Positions 16,983-25,221 are shown, counted from the stretch's first letter. The stretch is DNA of 64,000 nucleotides from Cytophaga hutchinsonii ATCC 33406 (GCF_000014145.1 NC_008255.1:559501-623500); one strand, 5' to 3'. A program made the numbers and translations. Notes: a model not told the origin generated them from the sequence alone.

Positions 16983-18437
16983 ATGGAAGAAACACAAAGC
17001 CTGGATGCCGCTATCAATGCGTTTATCAGTCCGGTCTCCGATTTTATTACGTCAATTATTTTTTATTCGATTCCGGTTTCGGGTGTTGAAGTACCCTTGA
17101 TTGTATTGTGGCTTATTACCGCTGGTTTGTTTTTCTTTTTTTATCTCAAAGCAATTAATGTTACACGCCTTTGGCTGGCTATCAATATTGTCCGCGGAAA
17201 ATATGATGAACCCGATTCGAAAGGCGAGGTCAATCATTTTCAGGCCCTGGCTACAGCGTTGTCGGGTACGGTTGGTTTAGGTAATATTTCCGGCGTTGCT
17301 GTTGCGATTACCCTGGGCGGGCCGGGTGCTACGTTCTGGATGATTGTTGCAGGTTTCTTTGGTATGATGACAAAGTTTGCAGAATGCACCTTAGGCGTAA
17401 AATACCGTCAGGTAAGTGCAGACGGTATTGTGTCGGGCGGACCGATGTATTTTCTGCGCGACGGATTGAAAGCAAAAGGTTTTCCGGTATTGGGAAAAGT
17501 GCTTGCCGTATTGTTTGCTGTCATGTGTATCGGCGGCGCATTGGGCGGCGGCAACATGTTCCAGAGCAATCAGGTAACGGCGCAGCTGGTAGCAGAAACA
17601 GGCGGCAGCGCAAGCTGGTTCGCAAACAACCTGTGGTTGCCCGGGTTGATCTTGAGTTTACTCGTAGGCAGTGTGATCATTGGCGGATTAAAATCCATTG
17701 CACATGTAACCGAAAAAATTGTTCCCTTTATGTGTGCCTTATATGTAGCGGCTTGCCTGTATATCATCTTTGCAGCCTACGATAAAATTCCACAGACTTT
17801 TTTACTGATCATGAATGGGGCCTTCCATGCAGATGCCATGTATGGCGGTGTGCTGGGTGTGCTGATCACCGGTTTCCGGAGAGCGTCTTTTTCAAATGAA
17901 GCAGGTGTCGGTTCTGCCTCCATTGCGCATTCGGCGGTGAAGACCAATGAACCCGTTACAGAAGGGCTTGTATCTTTGCTGGAACCGTTTCTGGATACGA
18001 TTGTGATCTGCACCATGACGGCGGTAGTGATTGTGATTACAGGCGCGTATCATGATGTAGGCAAAGACGGCATCACGCTTACCTCGCATGCATTCTCCAG
18101 TACCGTAAACTGGTTTCATTACATTCTTTCCATCAGTGTCTTTCTGTTTGCTTTCGCCACGATGATTTCCTGGTCGTATTATGGTTTGAAGTCGTGGGGG
18201 TATCTGTTTGGTGCCGGCAAGACTTCCGAACTGATCTATAAATGTATGTATTGCTTTTTTATCATCGTAGGGTCATCCATGAGCCTTACGAAAGTAGTAG
18301 ACTTTTCAGATGCCATGATTTTTTCCATGAGCATTTTTAACATCATTGGTTTGTACCTGCTGGCGGGGGAGCTTAAGCAGGACATGAATCAGTACTTACA
18401 TAAAATCGATACCGGAATTATCAAGAAACAACCGTAA
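16983..18437 (+). CDS. Sodium:alanine/glycine symporter family protein (AGCS)
   Basis: 484 residues from ATG 16983 (an upstream in-frame TTG would put the leader hairpin inside the gene). About ten or eleven membrane helices. Family blocks: GEVNHFQALATALSGTVGLGNISG near 80-103, GGPGATFWMIVAGFFGM, FAECTLGVKYR, GGPMYFLRDG and RRASFSNEAGVGSASIAHSA near 305. It imports alanine, glycine or glutamine with Na+; which one cannot be told. Regulation by the terminator-like leader hairpin is likely. Confidence 0.92.
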   Translation: MEETQSLDAAINAFISPVSDFITSIIFYSIPVSGVEVPLIVLWLITAGLFFFFYLKAINVTRLWLAINIVRGKYDEPDSKGEVNHFQALATALSGTVGLGNISGVAVAITLGGPGATFWMIVAGFFGMMTKFAECTLGVKYRQVSADGIVSGGPMYFLRDGLKAKGFPVLGKVLAVLFAVMCIGGALGGGNMFQSNQVTAQLVAETGGSASWFANNLWLPGLILSLLVGSVIIGGLKSIAHVTEKIVPFMCALYVAACLYIIFAAYDKIPQTFLLIMNGAFHADAMYGGVLGVLITGFRRASFSNEAGVGSASIAHSAVKTNEPVTEGLVSLLEPFLDTIVICTMTAVVIVITGAYHDVGKDGITLTSHAFSSTVNWFHYILSISVFLFAFATMISWSYYGLKSWGYLFGAGKTSELIYKCMYCFFIIVGSSMSLTKVVDFSDAMIFSMSIFNIIGLYLLAGELKQDMNQYLHKIDTGIIKKQP

Positions 18438-18454
18438 CTTTCAACTTTTTATTT

Positions 18455-19117
18455 ATGTCTTTTCAGTCAGCTAAACACGCTAGCGGTTCCAGCAACCGTG
18501 AAGCAAAAGGTTTTTTATTTCTCATTTTTATTCTGATCACACCATTTTTACTGCAGTATGGCTATCGCTATCTGTTCTACACACCACAGCAGCCGGATCT
18601 TTCAACGATTCAGCTATTGACAGATTCCTGCGAATCCACAGCGACAGATGGTCCGTATACAAAATATTCAAAAGAAGGAAAAAGTACGAAGTGGAAAAAA
18701 CCGCTTGCAACAAAAGACACCCGGCGCGGCAAACAGAAGATGGTTGATCTTAACACCGCTGATTCTTCAGCGCTGGAGGCCCTGCCTGGGATTGGTCCGG
18801 CGTTTGCGAAACGCATCATTAAATACCGGACACTGCTGGGCGGGTATGTAAAAGCAGAACAGCTGAAAGAAGTGTATGGCATGCCTGAAGAAACATATGT
18901 AAAAATTAAACCGCTGTGTACGTTGAGTATAGCTGCGGTGAAAAAGATTCCCGGAGATTCGCTGTGGCTGCTGCCGTATAAATTTTATCATCCCTATCTG
19001 AGCAAAGAGCTGAAGGCTGCCATTGTGCAGAAGAAAAAAACGCCGTATGATGCGGATGTCTTGCGTGTGCTGTTGAAGAGTAGTGATGAGCGGTTGGAAT
19101 GGTATCTGGTGTATTGA
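18455..19117 (+). CDS. ComEA-like helix-hairpin-helix protein
   Basis: 220 residues. One membrane segment near 22-40 (FLFLIFILITPFLLQYGYRY), a linker, then an HhH domain at about 93-155: MVDLNTADSSALEALPGIG followed by RIIKYRTLLGGYVKAEQLKEVYGM. A second, weaker HhH-like part follows (SLWLLPYKFYHPYLSKEL). The family binds DNA outside the inner membrane during uptake, but many Bacteroidota copies are of unknown role. It lies 17 bp behind the symporter stop and is probably co-transcribed with it. Confidence 0.82.
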   Translation: MSFQSAKHASGSSNREAKGFLFLIFILITPFLLQYGYRYLFYTPQQPDLSTIQLLTDSCESTATDGPYTKYSKEGKSTKWKKPLATKDTRRGKQKMVDLNTADSSALEALPGIGPAFAKRIIKYRTLLGGYVKAEQLKEVYGMPEETYVKIKPLCTLSIAAVKKIPGDSLWLLPYKFYHPYLSKELKAAIVQKKKTPYDADVLRVLLKSSDERLEWYLVY

Positions 19118-19243
19118 AATGTCTGAACTATGATTCAGCTGATTCAATTGATTAACCTGAATCGTTTCTGTTTTTGTTGCGAGATCTTTTGTTTCATTCA
19201 GCGATTCTGAAATTTAATACTATCTTTTTGTTATTGGATATAC

Positions 19244-19428
19244 GACCCCGGTAGGGGTCACATATATATAGAGCAACTACATAACCTAAACCTACGCACG
19301 ATCCCACAGGGATCGCAATGGGCGGTTGATTTATGAAATAGATTTGAATGCTGATTGCGCTCTTCGAGCGCGTACGTCTTTATTCTTAGGTTATCTTTAC
19401 TACAGATATTTGACCCCTGCCGGGGTCA
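19244..19428. repeat. Cluster of four palindromes in the 19118-19529 gap
   Basis: GACCCC-GGTA-GGGGTC (19244-19259), CGATCCC-ACA-GGGATCG (19299-19315), GCGCTC-TTC-GAGCGC (19357-19371) and TGACCCC-TGCC-GGGGTCA (19411-19428). The first and last are related. TAACCTA (19282) and TAGGTTA (19387) between them are also complementary. No coding potential is seen in this gap. Confidence 0.75.
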
Positions 19429-19529
19429 GTACGGAGATCGATAGTGTAGTTTTAATTAATATAGTCATTTAATGTCTTTGCAGGTAAAAAGCATTTTACA
19501 TTTCTGCATTAAATGAATAACTTGTCTGT

Positions 19530-19820
19530 ATGGAACAGATCATTGTAATCAACGGTAATAACTTCTCGGACGAGGAAGGTTTTTATAACGAAGTAGATAA
19601 GGTATTAACAAAAAATCTGGACTGGAAAACAGGGCATAATCTGAATGCCTTTAATGACCTGCTGCACGGCGGTTTCGGTGTACACAACTACGAAGAGCCG
19701 ATCTCGCTGAAATGGGTGAATTTTGCGAAGAGTCAGAAAGAGTTAGGCGAAGAATTTACCGATACGGTTATGGATATTATCCTGAGTCACGAGCATGTGG
19801 AGTTTCTGATGGAGGAATGA
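19530..19820 (+). CDS. Barstar-like ribonuclease inhibitor family protein
   Basis: 96 residues, cytosolic. The order IIVINGNNF, a short helix, NLNAFNDLLHGGFG and the acidic C-terminal helix matches the barstar fold, in which the NLDALWD-like helix contacts the nuclease. Barstar proteins neutralise secreted RNases such as barnase. No barnase-like gene was found nearby, so it is an orphan immunity-type gene or has another partner. It stands alone between two palindrome-rich gaps. Confidence 0.8.
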   Translation: MEQIIVINGNNFSDEEGFYNEVDKVLTKNLDWKTGHNLNAFNDLLHGGFGVHNYEEPISLKWVNFAKSQKELGEEFTDTVMDIILSHEHVEFLMEE

Positions 19821-19827
19821 ATTATGG

Positions 19828-19968
19828 TCCGCCGCGGCGGAATGAATTATGAATTATGAATTATGAATCCATTTTCCTAGAGGTAATTAATCAGACCATT
19901 TATACATGTGCTTAATAGCACAACTAAGACTTTACATTCATAATTATGAATTTATTCCGCCGCGGCGG
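19828..19968. repeat. Paired CCGCCGCGGCGG repeats with aattatgaattatg strings
   Basis: TCCGCCGCGGCGGA (19828-19841) is followed by repeated aattatgaa strings. An inverted second copy (19956-19969) ends the convergent gap, so the two copies face each other over about 115 bp. The same core recurs at 44934-45040 and 58261-58273. Confidence 0.75.
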
Positions 19969-19979
19969 ATCATAATTAA

Positions 19980-20153
19980 TTACAGTTCTTTAAACGTGGT
20001 GCCTGCCGCCAGTACAATGAAACCGGTAAGCAATAAGGGATAGCTGTATTCGCTCAGCACATCCACGTGTGCATAGTGGCCGATGATGCCTAAGATCCCA
20101 CAGGTTAGGCCAATGATCCAGGTAATTTTTTTAGGTGAAGAAGGTGTGCTCAT
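19980..20153 (-). CDS. Small hypothetical membrane protein
   Basis: 57 residues from ATG 20153 (MSTPSSPKKITWIIGLTCG). Two membrane helices, about 11-26 and 36-52, and a short polar end GTTFKEL. An in-frame ATG at 20249 adds 32 residues without protein-like features. Not recognised; convergent with the barstar gene. Confidence 0.6.
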   Translation of the reverse strand: MSTPSSPKKITWIIGLTCGILGIIGHYAHVDVLSEYSYPLLLTGFIVLAAGTTFKEL

Positions 20154-20439
20154 ACGGTTGATTGGTTTAGTTGTCTCTAAAGATAGGGGTATTCGGGAAG
20201 GATGCAAGGGGCGGAGTTGCTGAGGACTTTTAAGTAGATAAGTATTCATTTAATTTCAGGAAGCAGATAAGCAACTCATTTTTTGGATCCTGTATTCGGG
20301 TAAATATGACTTTAATCATTTTTTATTAAATATAATTGGATTAAAATTAAAATTACTTGTTTAGAATAGTTCAATTTCATATGTTGTGACATTAAATTTT
20401 TAATTTGACTATCAGTTAATTAAAGATTTTTGAATTTAA

Positions 20440-20453
20440 GATGTCTAGACATC
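20440..20453. promoter_or_regulatory. 14-bp perfect palindrome upstream of the HsdR_N-like gene
   Basis: GATGTCTAGACATC lies 37 bp before the start codon, in otherwise AT-rich DNA. It is placed like an operator. There is no direct evidence of which regulator would bind. Confidence 0.4.
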
Positions 20454-20490
20454 GGAATATTTTATGTTTAACTTTTAATATTTTATAACA

Positions 20491-21564
20491 ATGGATTTTA
20501 AAGATCAAATTCATCAGCTTGGTACCAAAGTTGAAAAGATGTTGCCTCAAATACAGACGGAAGAAGCAACGAAAAATGCTTTAATCATGCCTTTTATTCA
20601 AATTCTTGGTTATGATGTTTTCAATCCCTTTGAAGTTAACCCGGAGTTTATTGCTGACATTGGCATTAAAAAAGGCGAAAAGGTAGATTACGCTATTATG
20701 AAAGATGGTCAGCCTATTATTCTTATTGAATGTAAACATCACAATGAAAAGTTAGATCCACACAATTCCCAATTGTTCCGCTATTTTCACACAACCAAAG
20801 CAAAATTTGGTTTACTCACAAATGGCTTAAACTATCGCTTCTACACTGATTTAGTTGAACAAAATAAAATGGATGAGAAACCATTTTTCGAATTCAACAT
20901 TGCTGATATGAAAGAAGTAGAAGTTTTGGAGTTGAAGAAATTTCATAAATCATATTTTGATGTTGAGGCTGTAACTAATACGGCAAGTGAATTAAAGTAT
21001 TCGAATGAAATTAAAAACATCATGTCGAATGAATTAAAAATACCAAGCGAAGCTTTCGTTAAATTTTTTGTTAGCCAGGTATATCATGGTAGAGCTACAG
21101 ATAAAGTAATGACACAGTTTGTGGAGATTGTGCGAAAATCTGTCAATCAATTTATTTCAGATATGATTAGCGATCGTTTAAAGTCTGCGTTAGATAAAGA
21201 GATTACAAAAGAAGCAGAGCAAGCTATCGAACAAGTAACTACTGAAACTATGGCTAAGCAAACAGAAACAACAGAAGAAGAAAAAGAAGCATTCTTAATT
21301 GTTAAAGCGATTCTTAGAAAGAAGACCGATGTGAACCGAATTTTTGGTAGAGATACGCAATCCTATTATGGGATTTTATTGGATGATAGCAATCGTAAAA
21401 TAATCTGCAGGCTTTGGTTGAACGGATCTAAAAAATACATCAGTTTTTTAGATGAAGCCAAAAAGGATATCAAACACGAACTTGTAAAATTAGATGACCT
21501 CTACAATTTTACGGATCAACTTCTACAGGCTGTCGAAAGTTATGAGGTAGAGGTTGTTAAATAG
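20491..21564 (+). CDS. HsdR_N-like PD-(D/E)xK nuclease protein
   Basis: 357 residues. The N-terminal half matches the nuclease domain of type I restriction R subunits (HsdR_N family): TKNALIMPFIQILGYDVFNP, then the catalytic pattern D66 (KVDYAIM) and E80-C-K82 (ILIECKH), then LFRYFHTTKAKFGLLTNG. The helicase domains of HsdR are absent and no HsdM or HsdS gene is near. The second half has a charged helical stretch (about 220-270) and a C-terminal beta domain with IFGRDTQSYYGILLDD. It is probably a stand-alone defence or DNA-processing nuclease; function inferred. Confidence 0.78.
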   Translation: MDFKDQIHQLGTKVEKMLPQIQTEEATKNALIMPFIQILGYDVFNPFEVNPEFIADIGIKKGEKVDYAIMKDGQPIILIECKHHNEKLDPHNSQLFRYFHTTKAKFGLLTNGLNYRFYTDLVEQNKMDEKPFFEFNIADMKEVEVLELKKFHKSYFDVEAVTNTASELKYSNEIKNIMSNELKIPSEAFVKFFVSQVYHGRATDKVMTQFVEIVRKSVNQFISDMISDRLKSALDKEITKEAEQAIEQVTTETMAKQTETTEEEKEAFLIVKAILRKKTDVNRIFGRDTQSYYGILLDDSNRKIICRLWLNGSKKYISFLDEAKKDIKHELVKLDDLYNFTDQLLQAVESYEVEVVK

Positions 21565-21583
21565 TGGTTATTTTAAAAAGAGT

Positions 21584-21808
21584 ATGGAACAAAAGAGTAA
21601 ATGGTTAATTGCATTTGTATGTATTTTGTGCCTTGCTTTTCAAGCAGCATCGCCTATGGTATTGATATGTATAAGCCCTACGTCTTATGCATATCATAGT
21701 GATTACTGTCAGGGATTAAATAAATGTACGCATGAAGTAATTCGCGTTACTAAAGATGATGCAATTAATAAACATGGAAAATATAAAGCTTGTGGGTATT
21801 GTTATTAA
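21584..21808 (+). CDS. Small secreted Cys/His-rich protein
   Basis: 74 residues from ATG 21584. Signal peptide-like start (WLIAFVCILCLAFQAASP) and a compact end with YHSDYCQGLNKCTHEV, then KHGKYKACGYCY. The four cysteines and histidines after residue 40 are arranged like a small metal site. Similar short tails occur as isolated domains in other Bacteroidota proteins; role unknown. It lies 19 bp after the HsdR_N-like gene and 24 bp before the next gene, so one operon is likely. Confidence 0.6.
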   Translation: MEQKSKWLIAFVCILCLAFQAASPMVLICISPTSYAYHSDYCQGLNKCTHEVIRVTKDDAINKHGKYKACGYCY

Positions 21809-21832
21809 AGTATTAAAAATTCTAAATTAAAT

Positions 21833-22861
21833 ATGAAGAGTATAATTATTTGTTTTTTTATATCGGTTTTATCTATAGAATCTTTCTCACAGTTACAACC
21901 TGTTGATATAACAGAAAGAACTTTTAAAATTGCTGGAATGTCTTCTGAAGAATTATATTTTGGGTTTCAAGAAGGTGATCAAATTGTTTTTACATTTTTA
22001 GAAATTGATAATAAGCCTTTAAAAGAAGTTGAAATAATTGAAATGCCGTCATCTTCTAAATATATGGAATATGAAACAAGAGGATTTTCGAATAAGACAG
22101 TTAACGTTTCAAAAAAATCAATTTATAAATTTCCGTTTTATAATTCTGCGATATCTGGAAGAGTTTGTAAAATAAAAATCCAAAGAATACCATCTAGTGA
22201 AGAGTTTAAAAATTTTAATACAAACGTTATATGGAAAACATTATATGATACTGTTCATTATATAGTTCAAGAACGCTATTTATTTAAGATAGATACGACT
22301 TTGGTAAATGTTTGCGATCAAATGGCATCAGTACATTCTTCTACAGTTATGAGTGGTACACCGAGTAGGAATATTGTAGATTTTATTTTACCAGCAAATA
22401 CAATAAGTTTTTCTTACTATATAGGAGTCGATGAAGCAGGAAAGAAAGCATATGATGAAGCAAATCAAAAATTTTTAAATTCGACTTCACAACATGTAGG
22501 GAAAATACCTCCATATGGACCATTAGTAGCTTTAGCATTAGATGGTGCATCTTTTTTTACTAGTACAGCTATCGGTGAAAATGTTAAATACCATTTTTTG
22601 TCAGATTATAATAGCGCACAAAATTTTATGTATGGGCTTAGTTTTTTTCAATATAAACAGGGAGATGTAGTAAGTGATCAAGGAAGATTGAGTTTTCCTA
22701 ATCAAGCAGGAAGATACTATATTGGTCTTTATAATGACAATATAAAACAGGGTATAAATGTAAATGTAAAAATAATTGCAGTAACAGTAGTAAATATTTA
22801 TTCAACTAGAGACGTTGCAAAATACAAAGTGACATCTAAGGATATTGCTTATCATGAGTAA
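21833..22861 (+). CDS. Hypothetical exported protein
   Basis: 342 residues, not recognised. Signal peptide MKSIIICFFISVLSIESFSQ, then a mostly beta-rich protein. Points that may help a search: RTFKIAGMSSEELYFGFQEGDQ near 28-50, VDFILPANTISFSYYIGVDEAGKKAYDEA near 180-210 and NQAGRYYIGLYNDNIKQGINVNVK near 300. No sorting domain at the C-terminus, so probably periplasmic. The gene is markedly AT-rich, like its neighbours on both sides. Confidence 0.65.
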   Translation: MKSIIICFFISVLSIESFSQLQPVDITERTFKIAGMSSEELYFGFQEGDQIVFTFLEIDNKPLKEVEIIEMPSSSKYMEYETRGFSNKTVNVSKKSIYKFPFYNSAISGRVCKIKIQRIPSSEEFKNFNTNVIWKTLYDTVHYIVQERYLFKIDTTLVNVCDQMASVHSSTVMSGTPSRNIVDFILPANTISFSYYIGVDEAGKKAYDEANQKFLNSTSQHVGKIPPYGPLVALALDGASFFTSTAIGENVKYHFLSDYNSAQNFMYGLSFFQYKQGDVVSDQGRLSFPNQAGRYYIGLYNDNIKQGINVNVKIIAVTVVNIYSTRDVAKYKVTSKDIAYHE

Positions 22862-22923
22862 TATGTAATAACATTGTTATTAAGCTTTCTTTATATTTAA
22901 AGCTTTAACTTAATTATTCAATA

Positions 22924-23811
22924 ATGACACAACCATTTATTCCTGAACAAGAATATAAACGTACAGATCTACATAAGCAATATGGTGGAAATGCTCAGAG
23001 CGGGATATCTAACTGTGCGAATTATCCTTATATATTTATTTTTTCAGGAGTTACAGGAAAACAGCATGGTTATAAAGATGGATGGGAAAATCCTAATGTA
23101 TTTGAATATACTGGTGAAGGACAAATGGGAGATATGTCTTTTACAAGAGGAAATTTAGCTTTAAGAGATCATATTGATAATGGGAAACAAGTTTTTCTTT
23201 TTCAATATCAACGTTCAGGTATCGTAAAGTATATTTGTGAATTAGAATTTTATGATACTGATTATTTTCCGACACATGACTCAAGTAAACAACTACGTGT
23301 AGGTATACGGTTTTTTCTTAAAAGAAAAGGCGCAATTTTACCATCAGTTAAAGAATTGAATCAAAGTACTGATTTTCTAGCAGCAGAATCGATTCCATTT
23401 TATGGAATCGATTCAATAAAAGAAACAAGTCGTAAGGGTGAGGTAAATTTGCGTGTTGGGCAGGGAGCATATCGGAAAAGTATTATTCATCACTGGCAAT
23501 ATAAGTGTGCGGTTACAGGTTTTGATAAATTAAATCTTTTAAATGCATCACACATTCATCCATGGAAAGATGCAACTGATAAAGAGCGATTAGATGTTAA
23601 TAACGGCATTTTACTTTCTCCAACCTATGATGCGCTGTTTGACAAACACTTAATAAGTTTTGAAAATGATGGAAAAATTATTCTTTCAGATACAATTCAT
23701 TTTTCTGCGTATCAAAAAATCGGAGTAACAGGGAAAGAAAAAATTAAAGAGCTTAATAGCAATAGTATATTGTACATTGAAAAACATCGTCATTTGCTTT
23801 TAAAATATTAG
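22924..23811 (+). CDS. HNH endonuclease with N-terminal SRA/YDG-like domain (McrA-like)
   Basis: 295 residues. The N-terminal half (about 10-135) has QYGGNAQSGISNC, the block FIFSGVTGKQHGYKDGW and GDMSFTRGNLALRDH, which resembles the SRA-like modified-base reader of ScoMcrA-type enzymes. The C-terminal half is an HNH_2-type nuclease: C195AVTGF, ASHIHPW (H210, H212), DVNNGILLSPTYDALFD and H242. Together this suggests a type IV (modification-dependent) restriction enzyme. Inference from domain order; the modified base is unknown. A perfect 12-bp inverted repeat (23386-23414) lies in the linker between the two domains. Confidence 0.8.
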   Translation: MTQPFIPEQEYKRTDLHKQYGGNAQSGISNCANYPYIFIFSGVTGKQHGYKDGWENPNVFEYTGEGQMGDMSFTRGNLALRDHIDNGKQVFLFQYQRSGIVKYICELEFYDTDYFPTHDSSKQLRVGIRFFLKRKGAILPSVKELNQSTDFLAAESIPFYGIDSIKETSRKGEVNLRVGQGAYRKSIIHHWQYKCAVTGFDKLNLLNASHIHPWKDATDKERLDVNNGILLSPTYDALFDKHLISFENDGKIILSDTIHFSAYQKIGVTGKEKIKELNSNSILYIEKHRHLLLKY

Positions 23812-23814
23812 TTT

Positions 23815-24054
23815 CTATTTAAATCCCTTAAAAAAATCATTCAAAGTAATCTCATGAATATCCAGTAGTCGTATCAAACTTGCGAGCGTCATATTTTTTC
23901 CATTCTCATGATCACCATAGCCTGAACGAGGCAAATTATGATCAAAAGCAAACTGTTCGTAGGAAGTGTAGCCCTTTTTTTAATCCGTAAATCCATTATT
24001 CCGACCAACCTTTTCCAGTCTTGAGTCTAAAGCTTCATTTTTAGCCTTTTCCAT
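23815..24054 (-). pseudogene. XRE-family regulator, interrupted by a stop
   Basis: From ATG 24054 to TAG at 23815 there are exactly 80 codons, with one TAA at codon 25. Before it the frame reads MEKAKNEALDSRLEKVGRN; after it comes KKGYTSYEQFAFDHNLPRSG, then HENGKNMTLASLIRLLDIH, a clear HTH_3 protein. The codons just before the stop (NGFTD) do not fit the family, but shifting by one base gives LRIKKK as expected, so two compensating frameshifts (one near 23995, one in the A7/T7 run near 23977) explain it. It may be truly broken or carry sequencing errors. Confidence 0.7.
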
Positions 24055-24118
24055 ATATTATTTTTTATGAAAGGTCATAAAAAACTTATTAAAATTTACC
24101 CATCTGATCTTTGCAAAA

Positions 24119-24292
24119 ATGGAAATTGCAAAAGAGCATGAAGATCTGCTCTTTAATTGGTATGAAGATTCTGTGTATACGTTGTTTAATACGGATCTGA
24201 ATACATTCAGAAAACATGAGCTGTATTTAGCCACGTGCCTGTATGAAGTACTTGAAGCAAAGAAAAACACCTGCAAACGAATCTTCTTATAA
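24119..24292 (+). CDS. Possible small hypothetical protein
   Basis: 57 residues, starting MEIAKEHEDLLFNWYED and ending KNTCKRIFL. The composition is protein-like (amphipathic helices, no low-complexity). A box GATCTTTG, one base off TAnnTTTG, ends 5 bp before the ATG. No family recognised; could also be a gene fragment. Confidence 0.4.
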   Translation: MEIAKEHEDLLFNWYEDSVYTLFNTDLNTFRKHELYLATCLYEVLEAKKNTCKRIFL

Positions 24293-24436
24293 AACCTAAA
24301 AAGAGATTTGCTTTTTTTAAGTAGTTAGGATTTAAGCAGTCAGATAATCAGTAGATGCGGGTGTTGTTATATATAATGCTTGGTGCCTCTTGAGAGATTG
24401 TATGTATATAACTGTTGAGGCGGTAACACAGTCCAC

Positions 24437-24455
24437 GGGCGAATGCAATTCGCCC
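24437..24455. repeat. GGGCGAATGCAATTCGCCC palindrome
   Basis: Exact copy of the hairpin at 16520-16538, again with 3-base loop GCA. It lies 10 bp past the stop of the minus-strand XRE gene. Confidence 0.8.
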
Positions 24456-24465
24456 TTACAAAGCC

Positions 24466-24693
24466 TTACACATCCAGCAGGTCCTTTGGTTCAACCCCAA
24501 GCGTTTCTGCCAGTACCAGCAGTGTTGCGAGCGTACAGTTCAGGTCGCCGTTCTCTAACCGCACAATCTGGCTGCGCGAAATTCCGGATTCGTCACTTAA
24601 AGCATACTGAGAAAGACCCTTTGCTTCACGCAAGGTTTTGATTTTTTTACCTATGGTCTTTAAAAAATGCTCTTTCGTCAGTGACATGATCAA
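24466..24693 (-). CDS. XRE-family transcriptional regulator
   Basis: 75 residues, almost all HTH_3 domain: KTIGKKIKTLREAKGLSQYALSDESG is helices 1-2, ISRSQIVRLENGDLNCTL the recognition helix and turn, then TLLVLAETLGVEPKDLLDV. A second ATG two codons in (24687) is an equally good start. Single-domain proteins of this kind usually repress their own promoter; a perfect palindrome 19 bp upstream is a good candidate operator. The neighbour read in the other direction (24837) may be controlled from the same site. Confidence 0.85.
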   Translation of the reverse strand: MIMSLTKEHFLKTIGKKIKTLREAKGLSQYALSDESGISRSQIVRLENGDLNCTLATLLVLAETLGVEPKDLLDV

Positions 24694-24711
24694 AAATCGA
24701 TAGATTTATGC

Positions 24712-24745
24712 ATTTTAATAGTACTATATATAGGACTATTAAAAT
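24712..24745. promoter_or_regulatory. Candidate operator of the XRE regulator
   Basis: Perfect 11-bp arms ATTTTAATAGT (24712-24722) and ACTATTAAAAT (24735-24745) around a centre that is itself palindromic (CTATATATAG). It is between the divergent XRE gene and the 24837 gene. Confidence 0.55.
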
Positions 24746-24836
24746 TTGATTTGTATCTTTCGGTTACAAATATGTAAGGCATGTGTTATGCATTTTTTTT
24801 CATCACTGCCTATTGTTCGTTTTAGTTATCTAGTCT

Positions 24837-25217
24837 ATGGAAAAAAACACCACACATCGTAAGGAGACAATTATCCTGCTGCTGGCAGACATGCGCAATC
24901 ACCGGTTAATCGAAGGATTGCAATCGGTTGGATTAAATACCGAAAAATTTTATACCAATTTTACGGATCTGGTACTTGAAAAAATGGGCTTCGAGGATTA
25001 TGCAGATAGGGAACTCAGTGCCTGGTATGAAGAAATGATGCTGCAGACCATTCACAAAGAATTGCATTATTATATTTTTCATGAACGCCAGCTCGCAGAA
25101 AAATTATACGATCTGATCGAATTGAAAAGAGAAAAAATGTATGCAGATAAAACCCCGCCGTCATCGTTGCGCGTAGTATGGGGCGGTTTATTTAAAAAAT
25201 GGATGACGGGACAGTAG
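24837..25217 (+). CDS. Hypothetical cytosolic protein
   Basis: 126 residues, charged and mostly helical, no signal peptide or membrane segment. LLLADMRNHRLIEGLQSVGLN and LVLEKMGFEDYADRELSAWY are the most recognisable stretches. Not recognised as a known family. It is divergent from the XRE regulator across a shared palindrome, so it may be a target. A hairpin with a T tract follows the stop codon. Confidence 0.65.
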   Translation: MEKNTTHRKETIILLLADMRNHRLIEGLQSVGLNTEKFYTNFTDLVLEKMGFEDYADRELSAWYEEMMLQTIHKELHYYIFHERQLAEKLYDLIELKREKMYADKTPPSSLRVVWGGLFKKWMTGQ

Positions 25218-25221
25218 GGGG

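Noticed and set aside
17384-17785. 133-codon frame inside the symporter
   Set aside because: Out-of-frame shadow of a strongly conserved gene, Arg-rich and without domain features.
19244-19428. CRISPR array
   Set aside because: The palindromes differ from each other, are not evenly spaced, and no cas gene is near.
20491-21564. Complete type I restriction system
   Set aside because: No helicase part, HsdM or HsdS gene is present nearby; only the N-terminal nuclease-type domain is found.
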